Source: an uncultured Bacilli bacterium
GTDB taxonomy: Bacteria > Bacillota_I > Bacilli_A > RF39 > UBA660
Reading direction: 5' to 3'
DNA length: 64,000 nt
Assembly (NCBI GenBank): GCA_934098345.1
Contig: CAKONX010000001.1
Location: 14,254-78,253, forward strand
Shown here: in pieces, positions 27,403 to 36,625 of the stretch
How positions within the stretch are numbered: position 1 is the first letter of the stretch
Layout of the letters: each line of letters starts with the position of its first letter
Position numbers and translations under genes: made by a program
The notes under the pieces: model-generated
Database searches by the model: none
Told to the model about the DNA's origin: nothing
Seen by the model: only the letters and a program-made list of their open reading frames with translations

Positions 27403-29317
27403 AATTTATATAAGGACTCTGTGTTCCATCAATAAAATAAAATAGTTCTTTTGATTTAACATCGTATTTACCAGTTTTAGGATTCATTGGAATTGCTATT
27501 ACATTATCAGGTTTGGTATACCATTCATCATCTATAATATCTTCAGTATAGGCATTAACAGAATTTAACCAAATATCTTTAATAGCTTTAGAATAACTCT
27601 TTGGTACATCCTTATTTTCATCATTACCAGCCCATATAATAGATAAAACATTTTTATTATAACCACTTATCCAATAATCGTTATCAGTTGTACCACTTTT
27701 CAAAGCGTATTTTTGATTTAATTTACCATTTAAATATAAAACAGTCGGAGAATTATAATCAACATAATTGTAATTATAAGTATTACGCATCATTTCATTT
27801 AAAATATATAAAGAATCATCATTTAAAACTTTTTCTTCTTGATTTTTATGAATATATAAAACATTTCCACTAGCATCTTCAATTTTATTAATAAAGTATA
27901 GTTCTCTTTTAATACCACCACTTGCAAGAGTATTATAAGCATTTGCATAATCTAACATATTTATTTCACTAGCCCCAAGTGCAAGAGAAGGATTTGCTGC
28001 TAAACTTTCCTTTAATCCACATTTTTTTAAAGTATTAACTAGGCTGTTTTCTCCTAAAAATAAGTGAGTTTTAACAGCATATATATTATCTGAATAAGCA
28101 AGAGCTTGACTCATAGTGATATCTTTATTTGCATACTTATTTCCATAATTAGTTGGATTATATATTTTATTTTCTTGAAATACAAAAGATGTTTTTTCGG
28201 ATTTAAATGTACTTGCTTCAGTCATACCACTTTCTAATGCGGAATAATATAAAAAAGGTTTAATCGTAGAACCAACTTGTCTTTTTGATTTTAAAACACG
28301 GTTATATTGACTTTTAGAATAATCTTTACCACCTGATAAAGCAACAATTTTGCCATTTCTTGGATCAACTACAATTCCAGATACTTGATTATCATCCTCT
28401 TTAGTTTTTTCTTTAATAGCTGTATCCATTGCTTTCTGAGTGTCCATATCTAAGTTTGTAAATATTCTTATTCCTCCAGAATTAATTATTGAATCAGGAA
28501 TTGATTCTATTTTATTTAATTCATCCATAACAGCATCTTGATAATACATTAAAGTTGTTAAATTATTATTTTGTTTTTGACCATATAAATTTAAATTATC
28601 AAAATTTAAACTATCTGCATCTTCTTTAGATATAGTTTTATTGTTGATAAGTACCTCTTTTACAACATTTACTCTTTTCATACAAGCATCCATATTAGAA
28701 ATAGGATTATAATTATTCGGACTTTTTGGAATACCTGCTAATATTATAGCTTCTTCCTTAGTTAAATTACTTGGATCTTTATTAAAATAATAACTAGCTG
28801 CACTTTTTATTCCATAAATACCTTGACCAAAATAAATCGTGTTTAAATAACCTTCTAATATTTCATCTTTAGAATAATGAGTTTCTAGTTTTACTGTTAA
28901 AAAAGCTTCTTCAATCTTTCTTTCCCAAGTTTGATCAAAAGTTAAATACAAGTTTTTAACATATTGTTGACTTATAGATGATGCACCTGCAAGAATTTTA
29001 CCTGATTTAATATTTGTTACTAAAGTTTTAGCAATTCTAGCTATGTCAAAGCCTAAATGATGATAAAAATGTTGATCTTCTACTGATACAATGTATTTTA
29101 AAAATTCTGGGTCTATTTCACTTAACGATACCCACTCACTTTTATTACTACCTTGATATACTAAATTATCTTTATTATCATATAAATAATAAGAATTTGC
29201 TGAATTAAGCGTCATAGCAGGCATAAAATATGAATAAACATATATTCCAATAATGACAACAATGATACTGATGAAAAGAAAAATACCAATTTTAAATAAG
29301 TTTTTTAATTGTTTCAT
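27401..29317 (-). CDS. Class A penicillin-binding protein (PBP1A/2D type)
   Basis: Bifunctional peptidoglycan synthase of 638 aa. One N-terminal membrane helix (about 8-30) is followed by a glycosyltransferase-51 domain with EDQHFYHHLGFD (catalytic Glu), GASSISQQYVKN and YLNTIYFGQG. The transpeptidase domain carries GSTIKP (SxxK), SDN (SxN) and KSGTT (KTG), so both activities look intact. It is a lone minus-strand gene opposite the surrounding plus-strand genes, converging on noc and diverging from the next gene. Its presence shows that the organism makes a peptidoglycan wall, unlike true Mollicutes. Confidence 0.93.
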   Translation of the reverse strand: MKQLKNLFKIGIFLFISIIVVIIGIYVYSYFMPAMTLNSANSYYLYDNKDNLVYQGSNKSEWVSLSEIDPEFLKYIVSVEDQHFYHHLGFDIARIAKTLVTNIKSGKILAGASSISQQYVKNLYLTFDQTWERKIEEAFLTVKLETHYSKDEILEGYLNTIYFGQGIYGIKSAASYYFNKDPSNLTKEEAIILAGIPKSPNNYNPISNMDACMKRVNVVKEVLINNKTISKEDADSLNFDNLNLYGQKQNNNLTTLMYYQDAVMDELNKIESIPDSIINSGGIRIFTNLDMDTQKAMDTAIKEKTKEDDNQVSGIVVDPRNGKIVALSGGKDYSKSQYNRVLKSKRQVGSTIKPFLYYSALESGMTEASTFKSEKTSFVFQENKIYNPTNYGNKYANKDITMSQALAYSDNIYAVKTHLFLGENSLVNTLKKCGLKESLAANPSLALGASEINMLDYANAYNTLASGGIKRELYFINKIEDASGNVLYIHKNQEEKVLNDDSLYILNEMMRNTYNYNYVDYNSPTVLYLNGKLNQKYALKSGTTDNDYWISGYNKNVLSIIWAGNDENKDVPKSYSKAIKDIWLNSVNAYTEDIIDDEWYTKPDNVIAIPMNPKTGKYDVKSKELFYFIDGTQSPYIN

Positions 29318-29390
29318 TTCATCACCTTTTATTATAATGAGACAAATTTAAAAAATTATGATAAAATAACGCCAAGTGAGGAAATAATTT

Positions 29391-29726
29391 ATGGAAAAGC
29401 TTAAATTTACACTAAAAAGTGAAGATGAAACGATTATTAATCGTGAAGAATCATATTATATAAAAGATAATGTTATAAAATTTAAAATAGATAGTATAAT
29501 ATTTGAATATGATATAGATAATGATAAACTTATCAAAAAAGATGAAAACATCTTAATAATGGATTTTAAGAACAATAATTTTATAATAACTTTAAAAGAA
29601 AATAATTTAATTTTTGATATTCCTATCTTAGAAGTAATAATAAAAAAGAGCAAAAATAATATAAATATTAGATATACAATAGAAGAAAATAAAATGGTTA
29701 ATAAATGTATAAATATAGAATATTAA
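29391..29726 (+). CDS. Small beta-rich protein, possibly DUF1934/YwiB-like
   Basis: A 111-aa protein dominated by alternating short beta strands (for example KFTLKSEDE, NVIKFKIDSIIFEYDID, NNFIITLKENNLIFDI, IRYTIEENKMVNKCINIEY). It has no signal peptide or membrane segment. This pattern suggests a small calycin-like barrel of the DUF1934 (YwiB) type, and Bacillus has ywiB close to rpoE. The primary-sequence match is not strong, so the family call is an inference from fold pattern and position. A GAGGA ribosome binding site precedes the ATG. It diverges from the PBP gene. Confidence 0.45.
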   Translation: MEKLKFTLKSEDETIINREESYYIKDNVIKFKIDSIIFEYDIDNDKLIKKDENILIMDFKNNNFIITLKENNLIFDIPILEVIIKKSKNNINIRYTIEENKMVNKCINIEY

Positions 29727-29735
29727 TTATTTATA

Positions 29736-29763
29736 TTGACAAGCAATAATTATATGATAAAAT
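29736..29763 (+). promoter_or_regulatory. Promoter of rpoE
   Basis: A perfect TTGACA (29736-29741) and TAAAAT (29758-29763) are 16 bases apart. Transcription would start near 29770 and give an approximately 70-nt leader before the AAGGAGG site of rpoE. Confidence 0.72.
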
Positions 29764-29838
29764 TATTATTGTTTTAAGTATTAATGACAAATTATTATGT
29801 TCTTGCATATAATGCAAATGAATATTAAGGAGGAAAAT

Positions 29839-30270
29839 ATGAAAACAATAAAAATAAGTGATGAAGAATTAGAAACAATGTCTCATACAGATGTTGCTTA
29901 TGTAATATTAAAAGAAAATGGAAGTAAGATGACTATTCAAGAATTGTTTAAAACAGTTATTGATGTAATGCATTTACCAGAATCATACTTTGAAAGTAAA
30001 ATAGCTGATTTTTTCCAATTACTTGCTACAGATAAAAGATTTATAATGTTAGAAAAAGGTTTCTGGGATTTATCAGATAATCATACTAAAAAAGTAGTAA
30101 TTGATTCAGATGATGATGAAGAAATTGTAGTTGATGAAGAAGTTTTAGATGAAGAAGAATCTGAAGATGGAGTTAACTATGATGAAACAGTTGTTGATGA
30201 TGACGATGAAGAAGATGATTTAAAAGATTTAGTTATAATTGATGATGCCGAAGAAACAGATTCAATGTAA
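29839..30270 (+). CDS. rpoE: RNA polymerase delta subunit
   Basis: Accessory RNA polymerase subunit of Firmicutes that speeds recycling and lowers nonspecific binding. The 143-aa protein has the N-terminal HARE-HTH fold (SHTDVAYVILKENGSKMTIQELFKTV, FWDLSDN) followed by an almost purely acidic tail rich in D/E and V. I place the start at ATG 29839, right after AAGGAGG. A longer in-frame ATG at 29797 has no ribosome binding site. prfA follows after 11 bases. Confidence 0.94.
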   Translation: MKTIKISDEELETMSHTDVAYVILKENGSKMTIQELFKTVIDVMHLPESYFESKIADFFQLLATDKRFIMLEKGFWDLSDNHTKKVVIDSDDDEEIVVDEEVLDEEESEDGVNYDETVVDDDDEEDDLKDLVIIDDAEETDSM

Positions 30271-30281
30271 AAGGTGAAAAA

Positions 30282-31337
30282 ATGATTGAAAGATTAAATA
30301 TTATTAAAGAAAGATATAAAGAAATAGAAGAAGAATTATCAAAACCAGAAGTTTTAAATGATTATTCAAAAATGAAAAGTCTTTCTAAAGAAAAAAGTGA
30401 TTTGGAAACAATAGTTAATAAATATCAAGAATATCAAGATGTAAATAATTCCATTAAAGAAGCTAAATCATTAATTAATGATCCGGATTTAGGAGATTTA
30501 GCTCAAATGGAATTAGAAGAAAATACTGAAAAATTAACTAACTTAGAACATGAATTAGAACTTTTATTAATTCCAAAAGATGAAAATGATGGAAAAAATA
30601 TTATTATGGAAATTCGTGGAGCAGCTGGTGGAGATGAAGCTAATATCTTTGCTGGAGATTTATTTAGAATGTATTCTAGGTATGCTGAAAAACAAGGGTG
30701 GAAAACTGAAGTAACTAATGCCGTTGAAGGAACTGCAGGAGGATATTCTCAAATTGAATTCATGATAAAAGGAGAAAATGTTTATTCAAAATTAAAATTT
30801 GAAAGTGGATCTCACCGTGTACAAAGAGTACCAGAAACAGAATCCCAAGGAAGAATTCAAACATCCACAGCAACTGTAGCAGTAATGCCAGAAGCAGAAG
30901 AATTCGACTATGAATTAGATATGAATGAAATAAGAGTAGATATTACACGTTCAAGTGGTTGTGGTGGACAAGGAGTTAACACAACTGACTCAGCTGTAAG
31001 ACTTACACATATTCCAACTGGAATAATCGTTTATAGTCAAACAGAACGAAGCCAAATAAGAAATAAAGAAAAAGCTATTCAAATAATGAAAACACGTTTA
31101 TATGACTTAAAATTACGTGAAAAAGAAGAAGCTGAAGGACAAGATAGAAGAAACAAAATTGGTACTGGAGATCGTTCAGAAAAAATAAGAACATATAACT
31201 ATCCACAAAACAGAGTAACTGACCATCGTATAGGTTTCTCAGTAATGAACTTAGATCGTGTAATGGATGGAGATCTTGATCCAATAATTGATGCATTAAT
31301 AACTGAAGATCAAAGAAGAAAACTAGAAAATCAATAA
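30282..31337 (+). CDS. prfA: Peptide chain release factor 1
   Basis: Recognises UAA and UAG and triggers peptide release. The 351-aa protein has the GGQ motif (SSGCGGQGVNTTDSAVRLTH) for peptidyl-tRNA hydrolysis. The PET-type anticodon mimic lies in the preceding domain (HRVQRVPETESQGR includes the RVPxTE context). Length is normal. The gene stands between rpoE and a membrane protein gene. prmC, encoding the methyltransferase that modifies the GGQ glutamine, lies shortly downstream, a common pairing. Confidence 0.97.
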   Translation: MIERLNIIKERYKEIEEELSKPEVLNDYSKMKSLSKEKSDLETIVNKYQEYQDVNNSIKEAKSLINDPDLGDLAQMELEENTEKLTNLEHELELLLIPKDENDGKNIIMEIRGAAGGDEANIFAGDLFRMYSRYAEKQGWKTEVTNAVEGTAGGYSQIEFMIKGENVYSKLKFESGSHRVQRVPETESQGRIQTSTATVAVMPEAEEFDYELDMNEIRVDITRSSGCGGQGVNTTDSAVRLTHIPTGIIVYSQTERSQIRNKEKAIQIMKTRLYDLKLREKEEAEGQDRRNKIGTGDRSEKIRTYNYPQNRVTDHRIGFSVMNLDRVMDGDLDPIIDALITEDQRRKLENQ

Positions 31338-31368
31338 AAAATATTATTAAAGTATACAGGGGGGAAGT

Positions 31369-31935
31369 ATGAAAAAGACAAATAGAAACAATATTAATGT
31401 AGATATAGAAGAAAATAATTATTCTATATATAGAAATTTATTAGATGAATATTCAGATTTAAAAGAAAATAAACATAGTAAATTTAATTTAGAAAGAAAT
31501 GTTTATAAAGTTACATTTGCTGGTTTTATTATAACTGTACTTGCTATTTTAAATGTATTTGTACCATTAAGTATTCCAACATCTTTATTTTTTGTTGCAA
31601 TAGGCGCTATGTTTGTAGATGCAATAATTAAAATTGCAACTAATGAAATACGTGTAAAAGAAGAATTAGGTAAAAGACATCCTAATTTAGTAACAGATGT
31701 AGATTATTTGGAATTAACAAAAAAAGTACATCAATATGAGTGGTCTAAACAAATAAGAAGAACAAAAGAAGATATAGTTTCTAGAATGGATGAAAAAACT
31801 CGTGCTAAATATGAAAATTTAGTTGAAAAATATGCAACTGAAATAGAGCAAAAGTATTTTTCTGAAGAAAAAGAGTCTGAATTAAAACCTAAAAAATTAG
31901 AACTAGTTCATAAGGATACAAATGAAAATAAGTAG
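31369..31935 (+). CDS. Hypothetical protein with two membrane helices
   Basis: A 188-aa protein I do not recognise. A charged cytoplasmic N-terminus (1-45) is followed by two hydrophobic segments, about 48-68 (VTFAGFIITVLAILNVFVPL) and 72-92 (PTSLFFVAIGAMFVDAIIKI). A long charged C-terminal region of predicted helix (about 95-188) follows. No catalytic motif is visible. The start has a strong GGGGGAAG-type ribosome binding site. It overlaps prmC by 14 bases, so the two are coupled, but that does not reveal a function. Confidence 0.75.
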   Translation: MKKTNRNNINVDIEENNYSIYRNLLDEYSDLKENKHSKFNLERNVYKVTFAGFIITVLAILNVFVPLSIPTSLFFVAIGAMFVDAIIKIATNEIRVKEELGKRHPNLVTDVDYLELTKKVHQYEWSKQIRRTKEDIVSRMDEKTRAKYENLVEKYATEIEQKYFSEEKESELKPKKLELVHKDTNENK

Positions 31936-32722
31936 TTTTATAAATAAATACAAATTAGAAATAGATGAACATTTGGTGAAATTACTAGTTTCATCTTTTT
32001 TTGATGATAATATAAATTATGATTATGAATTAACTAAAGAAGAATTAGAAAAACTAGAATCAGAAATAAAAAGAGTAATAGATGGAGAACCAATACAATA
32101 TGTCATTGGTAATGTTGACTTCTATGGAAATATTATAAATGTAGATAAAAATGTTTTAATACCTAGATTTGAAACTGAAACTTTAGTTGAAAAAACATAT
32201 AACTATATAAAAAAATATTTTAAAGGAAACATAGATATTTTAGATTTATGTACTGGATCTGGTTGCATTGCAATAACTTTAAAGAAGTTAACAAATGGAA
32301 GTGTAGATGCTTCAGATATATCTTCTTCTGCTTTAAGTGTTGCCATTACTAATGCTAAAAATAACAATGTTGAAATTAATTTTATTGAAAGTAACATTTT
32401 AGATAATATTGATAAACAATATGATGTTATTATTTCTAATCCACCATATATTGCTTTTGATGAAAAAATTATGGATATAGTAAAAGATAATGAACCAAAT
32501 ATTGCATTATACGCGCCAGACAATGGTTTATTCTTTTATAAAGAAATAATAAAAAATTGTAAAAAGAATTTAAAAGATAAAAATATAATTGCTTTTGAAA
32601 TAGGTTATACTCAAGGAAATATTTTAAAAGAATATGCTAAAAAGTATTTTAAAGATGCCAAAATACTAGTTGAAAAAGACTTATCCGGAAAAGATAGATA
32701 TTTATTTATAATAAATGAATAA
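31922..32722 (+). CDS. prmC: Release factor glutamine methyltransferase PrmC
   Basis: Methylates the glutamine of the GGQ motif in release factors 1 and 2. The 266-aa protein has a helical N-terminal domain, the IQYVIGNVDFYG stretch, SAM loop LDLCTGSGCIAI and the catalytic NPPY (ISNPPYIAF). It overlaps the preceding membrane protein gene and lies 0.6 kb after prfA, its substrate gene. Length is slightly below the usual 280 aa. Confidence 0.95.
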   Translation: MKISSFINKYKLEIDEHLVKLLVSSFFDDNINYDYELTKEELEKLESEIKRVIDGEPIQYVIGNVDFYGNIINVDKNVLIPRFETETLVEKTYNYIKKYFKGNIDILDLCTGSGCIAITLKKLTNGSVDASDISSSALSVAITNAKNNNVEINFIESNILDNIDKQYDVIISNPPYIAFDEKIMDIVKDNEPNIALYAPDNGLFFYKEIIKNCKKNLKDKNIIAFEIGYTQGNILKEYAKKYFKDAKILVEKDLSGKDRYLFIINE

Positions 32723-32734
32723 AACTTAAAAATT

Positions 32735-32760
32735 TACCTCATATATGTAATAGAGGTGAA
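32735..32760 (+). promoter_or_regulatory. Hairpin that could hide the spoIIR ribosome binding site
   Basis: ACCTC (32736-32740) can pair with GAGGT (32753-32757), which is the Shine-Dalgarno sequence of spoIIR, with a U-G and a U-A pair extending the stem. The 12-base loop makes it modest in stability. It may lower translation or may be chance. Confidence 0.35.
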
Positions 32761-32764
32761 CAAA

Positions 32765-33292
32765 ATGAAAAAAATTTTAGTAATAATGGCTTTAATAATG
32801 TTAGTTTTAATAAATAAAAATAATAAAGATGAATTAATTATACCTGATGCATCTATTAGATTTAGAGTAATTGCAAATAGCAACACTTATGAAGATATAT
32901 TTGAAAAAAATAAAATAAGTAAATATTTAGATAAAAAAGTATTTGAATTTATAAAAGATAGCAATACATCTGAAGAAGCAAAAGAAGAATTGTTAAATAA
33001 TAAATCTAATATTTCCTTGATAATCGATAAATATTTATTAGAAAATAAGATAAATATGAATTATGAACTGAATATAGGAAAGAATTATTTTCCAACTAAA
33101 TATTATAAAGGAATAAAATATGATGCTGGATATTATGATTCGGTGGTATTAAAATTAGGTGAGTCAAGGGGAATGAACTGGTGGTGTGTAATATATCCTC
33201 CTTTATGTTTAATAGATGATACAGATAAAGATGAAGTTGAATATACTACTTTAGTAAAAGAAGTAATGAATAAATATCAAAAATCACTATAA
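32765..33292 (+). CDS. spoIIR: Stage II sporulation protein R (SpoIIR) homolog
   Basis: In Bacillus, SpoIIR is secreted from the forespore and triggers SpoIIGA to process pro-sigma-E in the mother cell. The 175-aa sequence has an N-terminal signal/anchor helix (MKKILVIMALIMLVLI), the family's IRFRVIANS strand, and the very characteristic block DAGYYDSVVLKLGESRG followed by NWWCVIYPPLCLID. Start ATG 32765 follows GAGGTG; an upstream in-frame GTG overlaps that site and is rejected. It lies between prmC and murA. Bacillus also has spoIIR near prfA/prmC. Confidence 0.92.
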   Translation: MKKILVIMALIMLVLINKNNKDELIIPDASIRFRVIANSNTYEDIFEKNKISKYLDKKVFEFIKDSNTSEEAKEELLNNKSNISLIIDKYLLENKINMNYELNIGKNYFPTKYYKGIKYDAGYYDSVVLKLGESRGMNWWCVIYPPLCLIDDTDKDEVEYTTLVKEVMNKYQKSL

Positions 33293-33374
33293 TGTGATTT
33301 TTTTCGTGTCATATAAACCTTGAATAATAAATACATTAATAATATAATTATATTAACAAATGGACGGTGAATAG

Positions 33375-34628
33375 ATGAAGAAACTTGTTATTGAAGGTGG
33401 TCGTAAAATAAGTGGTACAATAAAAATAAGTGGAGCAAAAAACTCTGTAGTTGCACTTATTCCAGCAAGCATTTTAACAAATGGTAAATGTGTTATTACA
33501 AATGTTCCTGATATATCAGATGTTAGAATATTAATCGAAATGATGCAAGAACTAGGTTCTATTATAACTTTTGAAAATGATACTATTACAATTGATAATA
33601 AAAATGTTAAAAACAAAAAAATAACTGAAGAATATGCTAGTAAATTAAGAGCGTCTTACTACTTTATGGGTTCTTTAGTTGGAAAATATCACAATGCTGA
33701 AATTGCTTATCCAGGCGGATGCGTAATTGGATCAAGACCTATTGATTATCATATAAAATCCTTTAAAAAAATGGGAATAGATATTGAGTCAGATGGTGAT
33801 GAATTTAAAATGAAAACTGATCACCTAAAAGGAGAATACTTTTATTTAGATTTTCCATCAGTTGGAGCAACGATTAATATAATGTTGGCATCAACTCTTG
33901 CAGATGGAAAAACAATTATTGAAAATGCAGCCAAAGAACCAGAAATTGCTAATGTTGCATCTTTCTTAAATTCCATGGGAGCAAGTATTTTTGGAGCTGG
34001 AACTTCTAGAATAGAAATAAATGGAGTTAAAAATTTAGGTGACGGATTTGTAGAAGTAATACCAGATCGAATTGAAGCTGGAACATATATGTTAATAGGT
34101 GCATTAATAGGGGAGAACTTAGTTTTAGAAAATATTGTAGAAAATCATTTAGAAGCACTTTTAGATAAGCTTCATGAAAGTGGAGTTAACTATGAAATAA
34201 AAGATAATAAAATGTGTATTTCTGCATCTTCTCACTTAAAAGCTGTAAATGTAAAAACCACAGTTTACCCAGGTTTTCCAACAGATCTAGGTCAACCAAT
34301 GTCAACTTTTTTAACTCAATGTGAAGGAGAATCTTTATTTGAAGAAACTATATATGAAAATAGATTAAGACATATTCCACATTTAAACTCCATGGGAGCA
34401 AAAATTCAAGCTTTTGATAAAAAAGCAATTATAATTGGCCCAACTCCTTTAAAAGGAAAAAAAGTAAAAGCAACTGATCTTCGAGCTGGAGCAAGTATGT
34501 TAGTAGCTGGTTTAATAGCAGAAGGGACAACTGAAATACAAAATATAGAACACTTGCTTAGAGGGTATGAAAGAATCGTTGAAAAACTATCAAGTGTAGG
34601 CGTAAATATTAAATTAGTAGATGAATAA
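33375..34628 (+). CDS. murA: UDP-N-acetylglucosamine 1-carboxyvinyltransferase
   Basis: First committed step of peptidoglycan synthesis: transfer of enolpyruvate from PEP to UDP-GlcNAc. The 417-aa protein starts with the KISGTIKISGAKNS substrate loop. The active-site cysteine C116 lies in YPGGCVIGSRPIDYH, and the DLRAGASMLVAGL motif is near the end. Cys at the active site predicts fosfomycin sensitivity. Ribosome binding site GGTGA. In Bacillus the order murAA-spoIID-spoIIQ is conserved; here five genes are inserted between murA and spoIIQ. Confidence 0.96.
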   Translation: MKKLVIEGGRKISGTIKISGAKNSVVALIPASILTNGKCVITNVPDISDVRILIEMMQELGSIITFENDTITIDNKNVKNKKITEEYASKLRASYYFMGSLVGKYHNAEIAYPGGCVIGSRPIDYHIKSFKKMGIDIESDGDEFKMKTDHLKGEYFYLDFPSVGATINIMLASTLADGKTIIENAAKEPEIANVASFLNSMGASIFGAGTSRIEINGVKNLGDGFVEVIPDRIEAGTYMLIGALIGENLVLENIVENHLEALLDKLHESGVNYEIKDNKMCISASSHLKAVNVKTTVYPGFPTDLGQPMSTFLTQCEGESLFEETIYENRLRHIPHLNSMGAKIQAFDKKAIIIGPTPLKGKKVKATDLRAGASMLVAGLIAEGTTEIQNIEHLLRGYERIVEKLSSVGVNIKLVDE

Positions 34629-34640
34629 TTATAAAAATAG

Positions 34641-34704
34641 TTGAAAAAATACTAATTTATGATATACTATCAATTAGTGAATTTCTATAACTAAATTTAG
34701 TTAT
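34641..34704 (+). promoter_or_regulatory. rpmE promoter and palindromic leader
   Basis: TTGAAA (34641-34646) and TATACT (34663-34668) stand 16 bases apart. The leader then has an 18-bp perfect palindrome (34687-34704, ATAACTAAATTTAGTTAT) just before the GGAAGGAGG site. Ribosomal protein L31 leaders are known to be autoregulated in several phyla, and this palindrome could be such an element. Confidence 0.55.
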
Positions 34705-34722
34705 GGCGGAAGGAGGATTTAA

Positions 34723-34929
34723 ATGAAAGCAAATTTACATCCAAAACAAGTTAAATGTACTTTTAAATGTGCATGTGGAGCTACATTTGAAGCAATGAGT
34801 AACAAAGAAGAACAATTACTAGAAGTATGTTCTGAATGTCATCCATTCTATACAGGAGCTCAAGGAAAACGTAAAAAAACTGGTAAAATTGAACAATTCA
34901 ACAAAAAATACAATATTAATAAAGATTAA
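34723..34929 (+). CDS. rpmE: 50S ribosomal protein L31 (zinc-binding form)
   Basis: A 68-aa large-subunit protein. It begins MKANLHPKQVKCTFKCACG and has a second pair CSEC, giving the four-cysteine zinc site of the C+ form. The HPFYTGAQGKRKKTGKIEQF stretch is the family signature. It is a single-gene unit with its own promoter, a palindromic leader and a strong terminator. The C+ form usually serves under zinc-replete conditions; whether a C- paralog exists cannot be told from this window. Confidence 0.96.
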   Translation: MKANLHPKQVKCTFKCACGATFEAMSNKEEQLLEVCSECHPFYTGAQGKRKKTGKIEQFNKKYNINKD

Positions 34930-34940
34930 TTGTAAAGAAT

Positions 34941-34968
34941 TAGACACTTATGTGTCTATTTTTTTTTT
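34941..34968 (+). terminator. Terminator after rpmE
   Basis: TAGACAC, loop TTAT, GTGTCTA followed by ten T: a textbook intrinsic terminator. Confidence 0.93.
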
Positions 34969-34997
34969 GTATGGTAAAATATATATAGGTGATTAAA

Positions 34998-35993
34998 TTG
35001 AGTAAAGCAACTTATTTAATAAAAAGAATTAAAAATATGAATTTTGGAAATATGTTTAAAACAATAGACATGGTTCATGAAAAAAATCACAAATTTAAAC
35101 CATTTATCTTTTGTGATGTTGTTTGGTGTGGTTTAAAATACCAAGCAGGTTATGTTGATTACTACCAATTTGAAATGTATAAAATGAATGGTAAGGAAAG
35201 AAAAACAGTTATTACTAGAGGAATTAACAATGCAATTTGTAAAAAATATAATGATCCATCATCAATTTATAAATTTGAAGACAAATGTGTTTTTAATGAA
35301 ATATTTAATGAATATTTAAATCGTGACTGGTTAAAATTAACGATAGATAATTTAGATGAATTTAAAAGTTTTATTAGAAAACACTCAACAATTATAGTTA
35401 AACCAGTTGGCTTATCTTGTGGAAAAGGTGTTGAAAAAATTGATACAACTAAATTTAGTGCTGAAGAATTATATAATAAGTTACTTGAAAACAATCAAAT
35501 ATTAGTAGAAGAAGTAGCTAAACAAAATAAAGTATTGAATGATTTATATCCTTTAAGTGTTAATACTTTAAGAGTTGTAACTTTAAATAAAAAAGTTGTT
35601 ACTGCATATTTAAGAATAGGAAATTCAGGTAACGTTGTAGATAACTTTAATCATGGAGGAATGGTAACAGCAGTTGATGTTGAAACTGGAATTATTAACT
35701 ATAAAGCAATAGATAAAGATACAAATGTTTATGAGGTTCACCCCTTTACAAATAAACCTATAGTGGGTGTAAAAATACCTATGTGGGATAGTGTAAAAAA
35801 ATTATGTATAGATGCTTGTGAAAAAGTACCAGAAGTTGGTTATATAGCATGGGATGTATGTCTAGGAGAGAATAAACCTTGTTTAATAGAAGGAAATGAT
35901 TTCCCAGGTCATGATTTATATCAACTACCTGTTCATAGAACTGGAAATATTGGACTTTTACCAGTATTTAAAAAAGCAATGGAGGAAGAATAA
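34998..35993 (+). CDS. ATP-grasp protein, sugar-transfer-associated type
   Basis: A 331-aa protein resembling the ATP-grasp family linked to sugar transfer (ATPgrasp_ST). Visible features are IIVKPVGLSCGKGV (nucleotide-binding lysine and glycine loop), QILVEEV, SVNTLRVVTL, RIGNSGNVVDNFNHGG, and the metal-binding end CLIEGNDFPGHD. It should ligate an acyl group to an amine using ATP, but the substrate is unknown; capsule or cell-surface modification is typical of relatives. I choose TTG 34998 because AGGTGA stands 5 bases ahead; the GTG at 34989 overlaps that site. The end abuts rpiB. Confidence 0.8.
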   Translation: MSKATYLIKRIKNMNFGNMFKTIDMVHEKNHKFKPFIFCDVVWCGLKYQAGYVDYYQFEMYKMNGKERKTVITRGINNAICKKYNDPSSIYKFEDKCVFNEIFNEYLNRDWLKLTIDNLDEFKSFIRKHSTIIVKPVGLSCGKGVEKIDTTKFSAEELYNKLLENNQILVEEVAKQNKVLNDLYPLSVNTLRVVTLNKKVVTAYLRIGNSGNVVDNFNHGGMVTAVDVETGIINYKAIDKDTNVYEVHPFTNKPIVGVKIPMWDSVKKLCIDACEKVPEVGYIAWDVCLGENKPCLIEGNDFPGHDLYQLPVHRTGNIGLLPVFKKAMEEE

Positions 35994-36433
35994 TGAAAAT
36001 AGGAATAGCAACAGATCACAATGGAGTAAATGAAAAGAAAATAATAATTGATCATCTAAGAAGTTTTGGAATAGAAGTAATAGATTATAGCCCAGAAAAC
36101 TATGATACAGATGATTACCCAGTATTTGCATTTAAAGTAGCTAATGCTGTGAAAAATCGTGAAGTTGATGAAGGTATACTTTTATGTGGAACCGGAATAG
36201 GTATGAGTATAGCTGCCAATAAAATACATGGAATTAGATGTGCTCGTATATGTTCGGTGAATGATGCCCATTTAGCAAAATTTCATAATAATGCCAATAT
36301 AATCGCGATGAGTTATAAAGAACCTATGTCAAATATCTTAGATATGGTTGATGAATTTATTAAAACTGAATTTGCAGCTGAAGAAAGACACGTTAGAAGA
36401 ATAAAAATGATTGAGGAAATAGATCATGACTAA
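35993..36433 (+). CDS. rpiB: Ribose-5-phosphate isomerase B / RpiB-LacA-LacB family
   Basis: Sugar-phosphate isomerase of 146 aa. It has the N-terminal IATDHNG, the LLCGTGIGMSIAANK phosphate and active-site loop with the catalytic Cys, and the later RCARICSVNDAHLAKFHNNANI stretch. It most likely interconverts ribose-5-phosphate and ribulose-5-phosphate, although LacAB-type isomerases share the fold. Start codon overlaps the preceding stop region (TAATG), and its end overlaps the next small gene by 8 bases. Confidence 0.93.
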   Translation: MKIGIATDHNGVNEKKIIIDHLRSFGIEVIDYSPENYDTDDYPVFAFKVANAVKNREVDEGILLCGTGIGMSIAANKIHGIRCARICSVNDAHLAKFHNNANIIAMSYKEPMSNILDMVDEFIKTEFAAEERHVRRIKMIEEIDHD

Positions 36434-36617
36434 ACTAATTATTTATGCTATTTCCATTTTAATGTGCACTTTTGCTGTATCAGGAATAAACTTTGATGGA
36501 TTCATTAAAAAGAACCATATATGGGAAGCAAGATTCTTATCGATAATTTTTATTCTATGTTTAAGTTATATTTTAGCAAATTTTTTATATGATATAATGA
36601 GTATATCAATAATATAG
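36426..36617 (+). CDS. DUF1146 (YwzB-like) small membrane protein
   Basis: A 63-aa protein with two membrane helices (about 3-21 and 38-58) joined by a short charged loop ending EARFLSI, where the DUF1146 family has a conserved Q/E-A-R-hydrophobic pattern. The family occurs in Firmicutes next to murA/spoIID; Bacillus ywzB lies near murAA. No function is known. It overlaps rpiB by 8 bases and precedes spoIID by 8. Confidence 0.78.
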   Translation: MTKLIIYAISILMCTFAVSGINFDGFIKKNHIWEARFLSIIFILCLSYILANFLYDIMSISII

Positions 36618-36625
36618 GAGGAATC

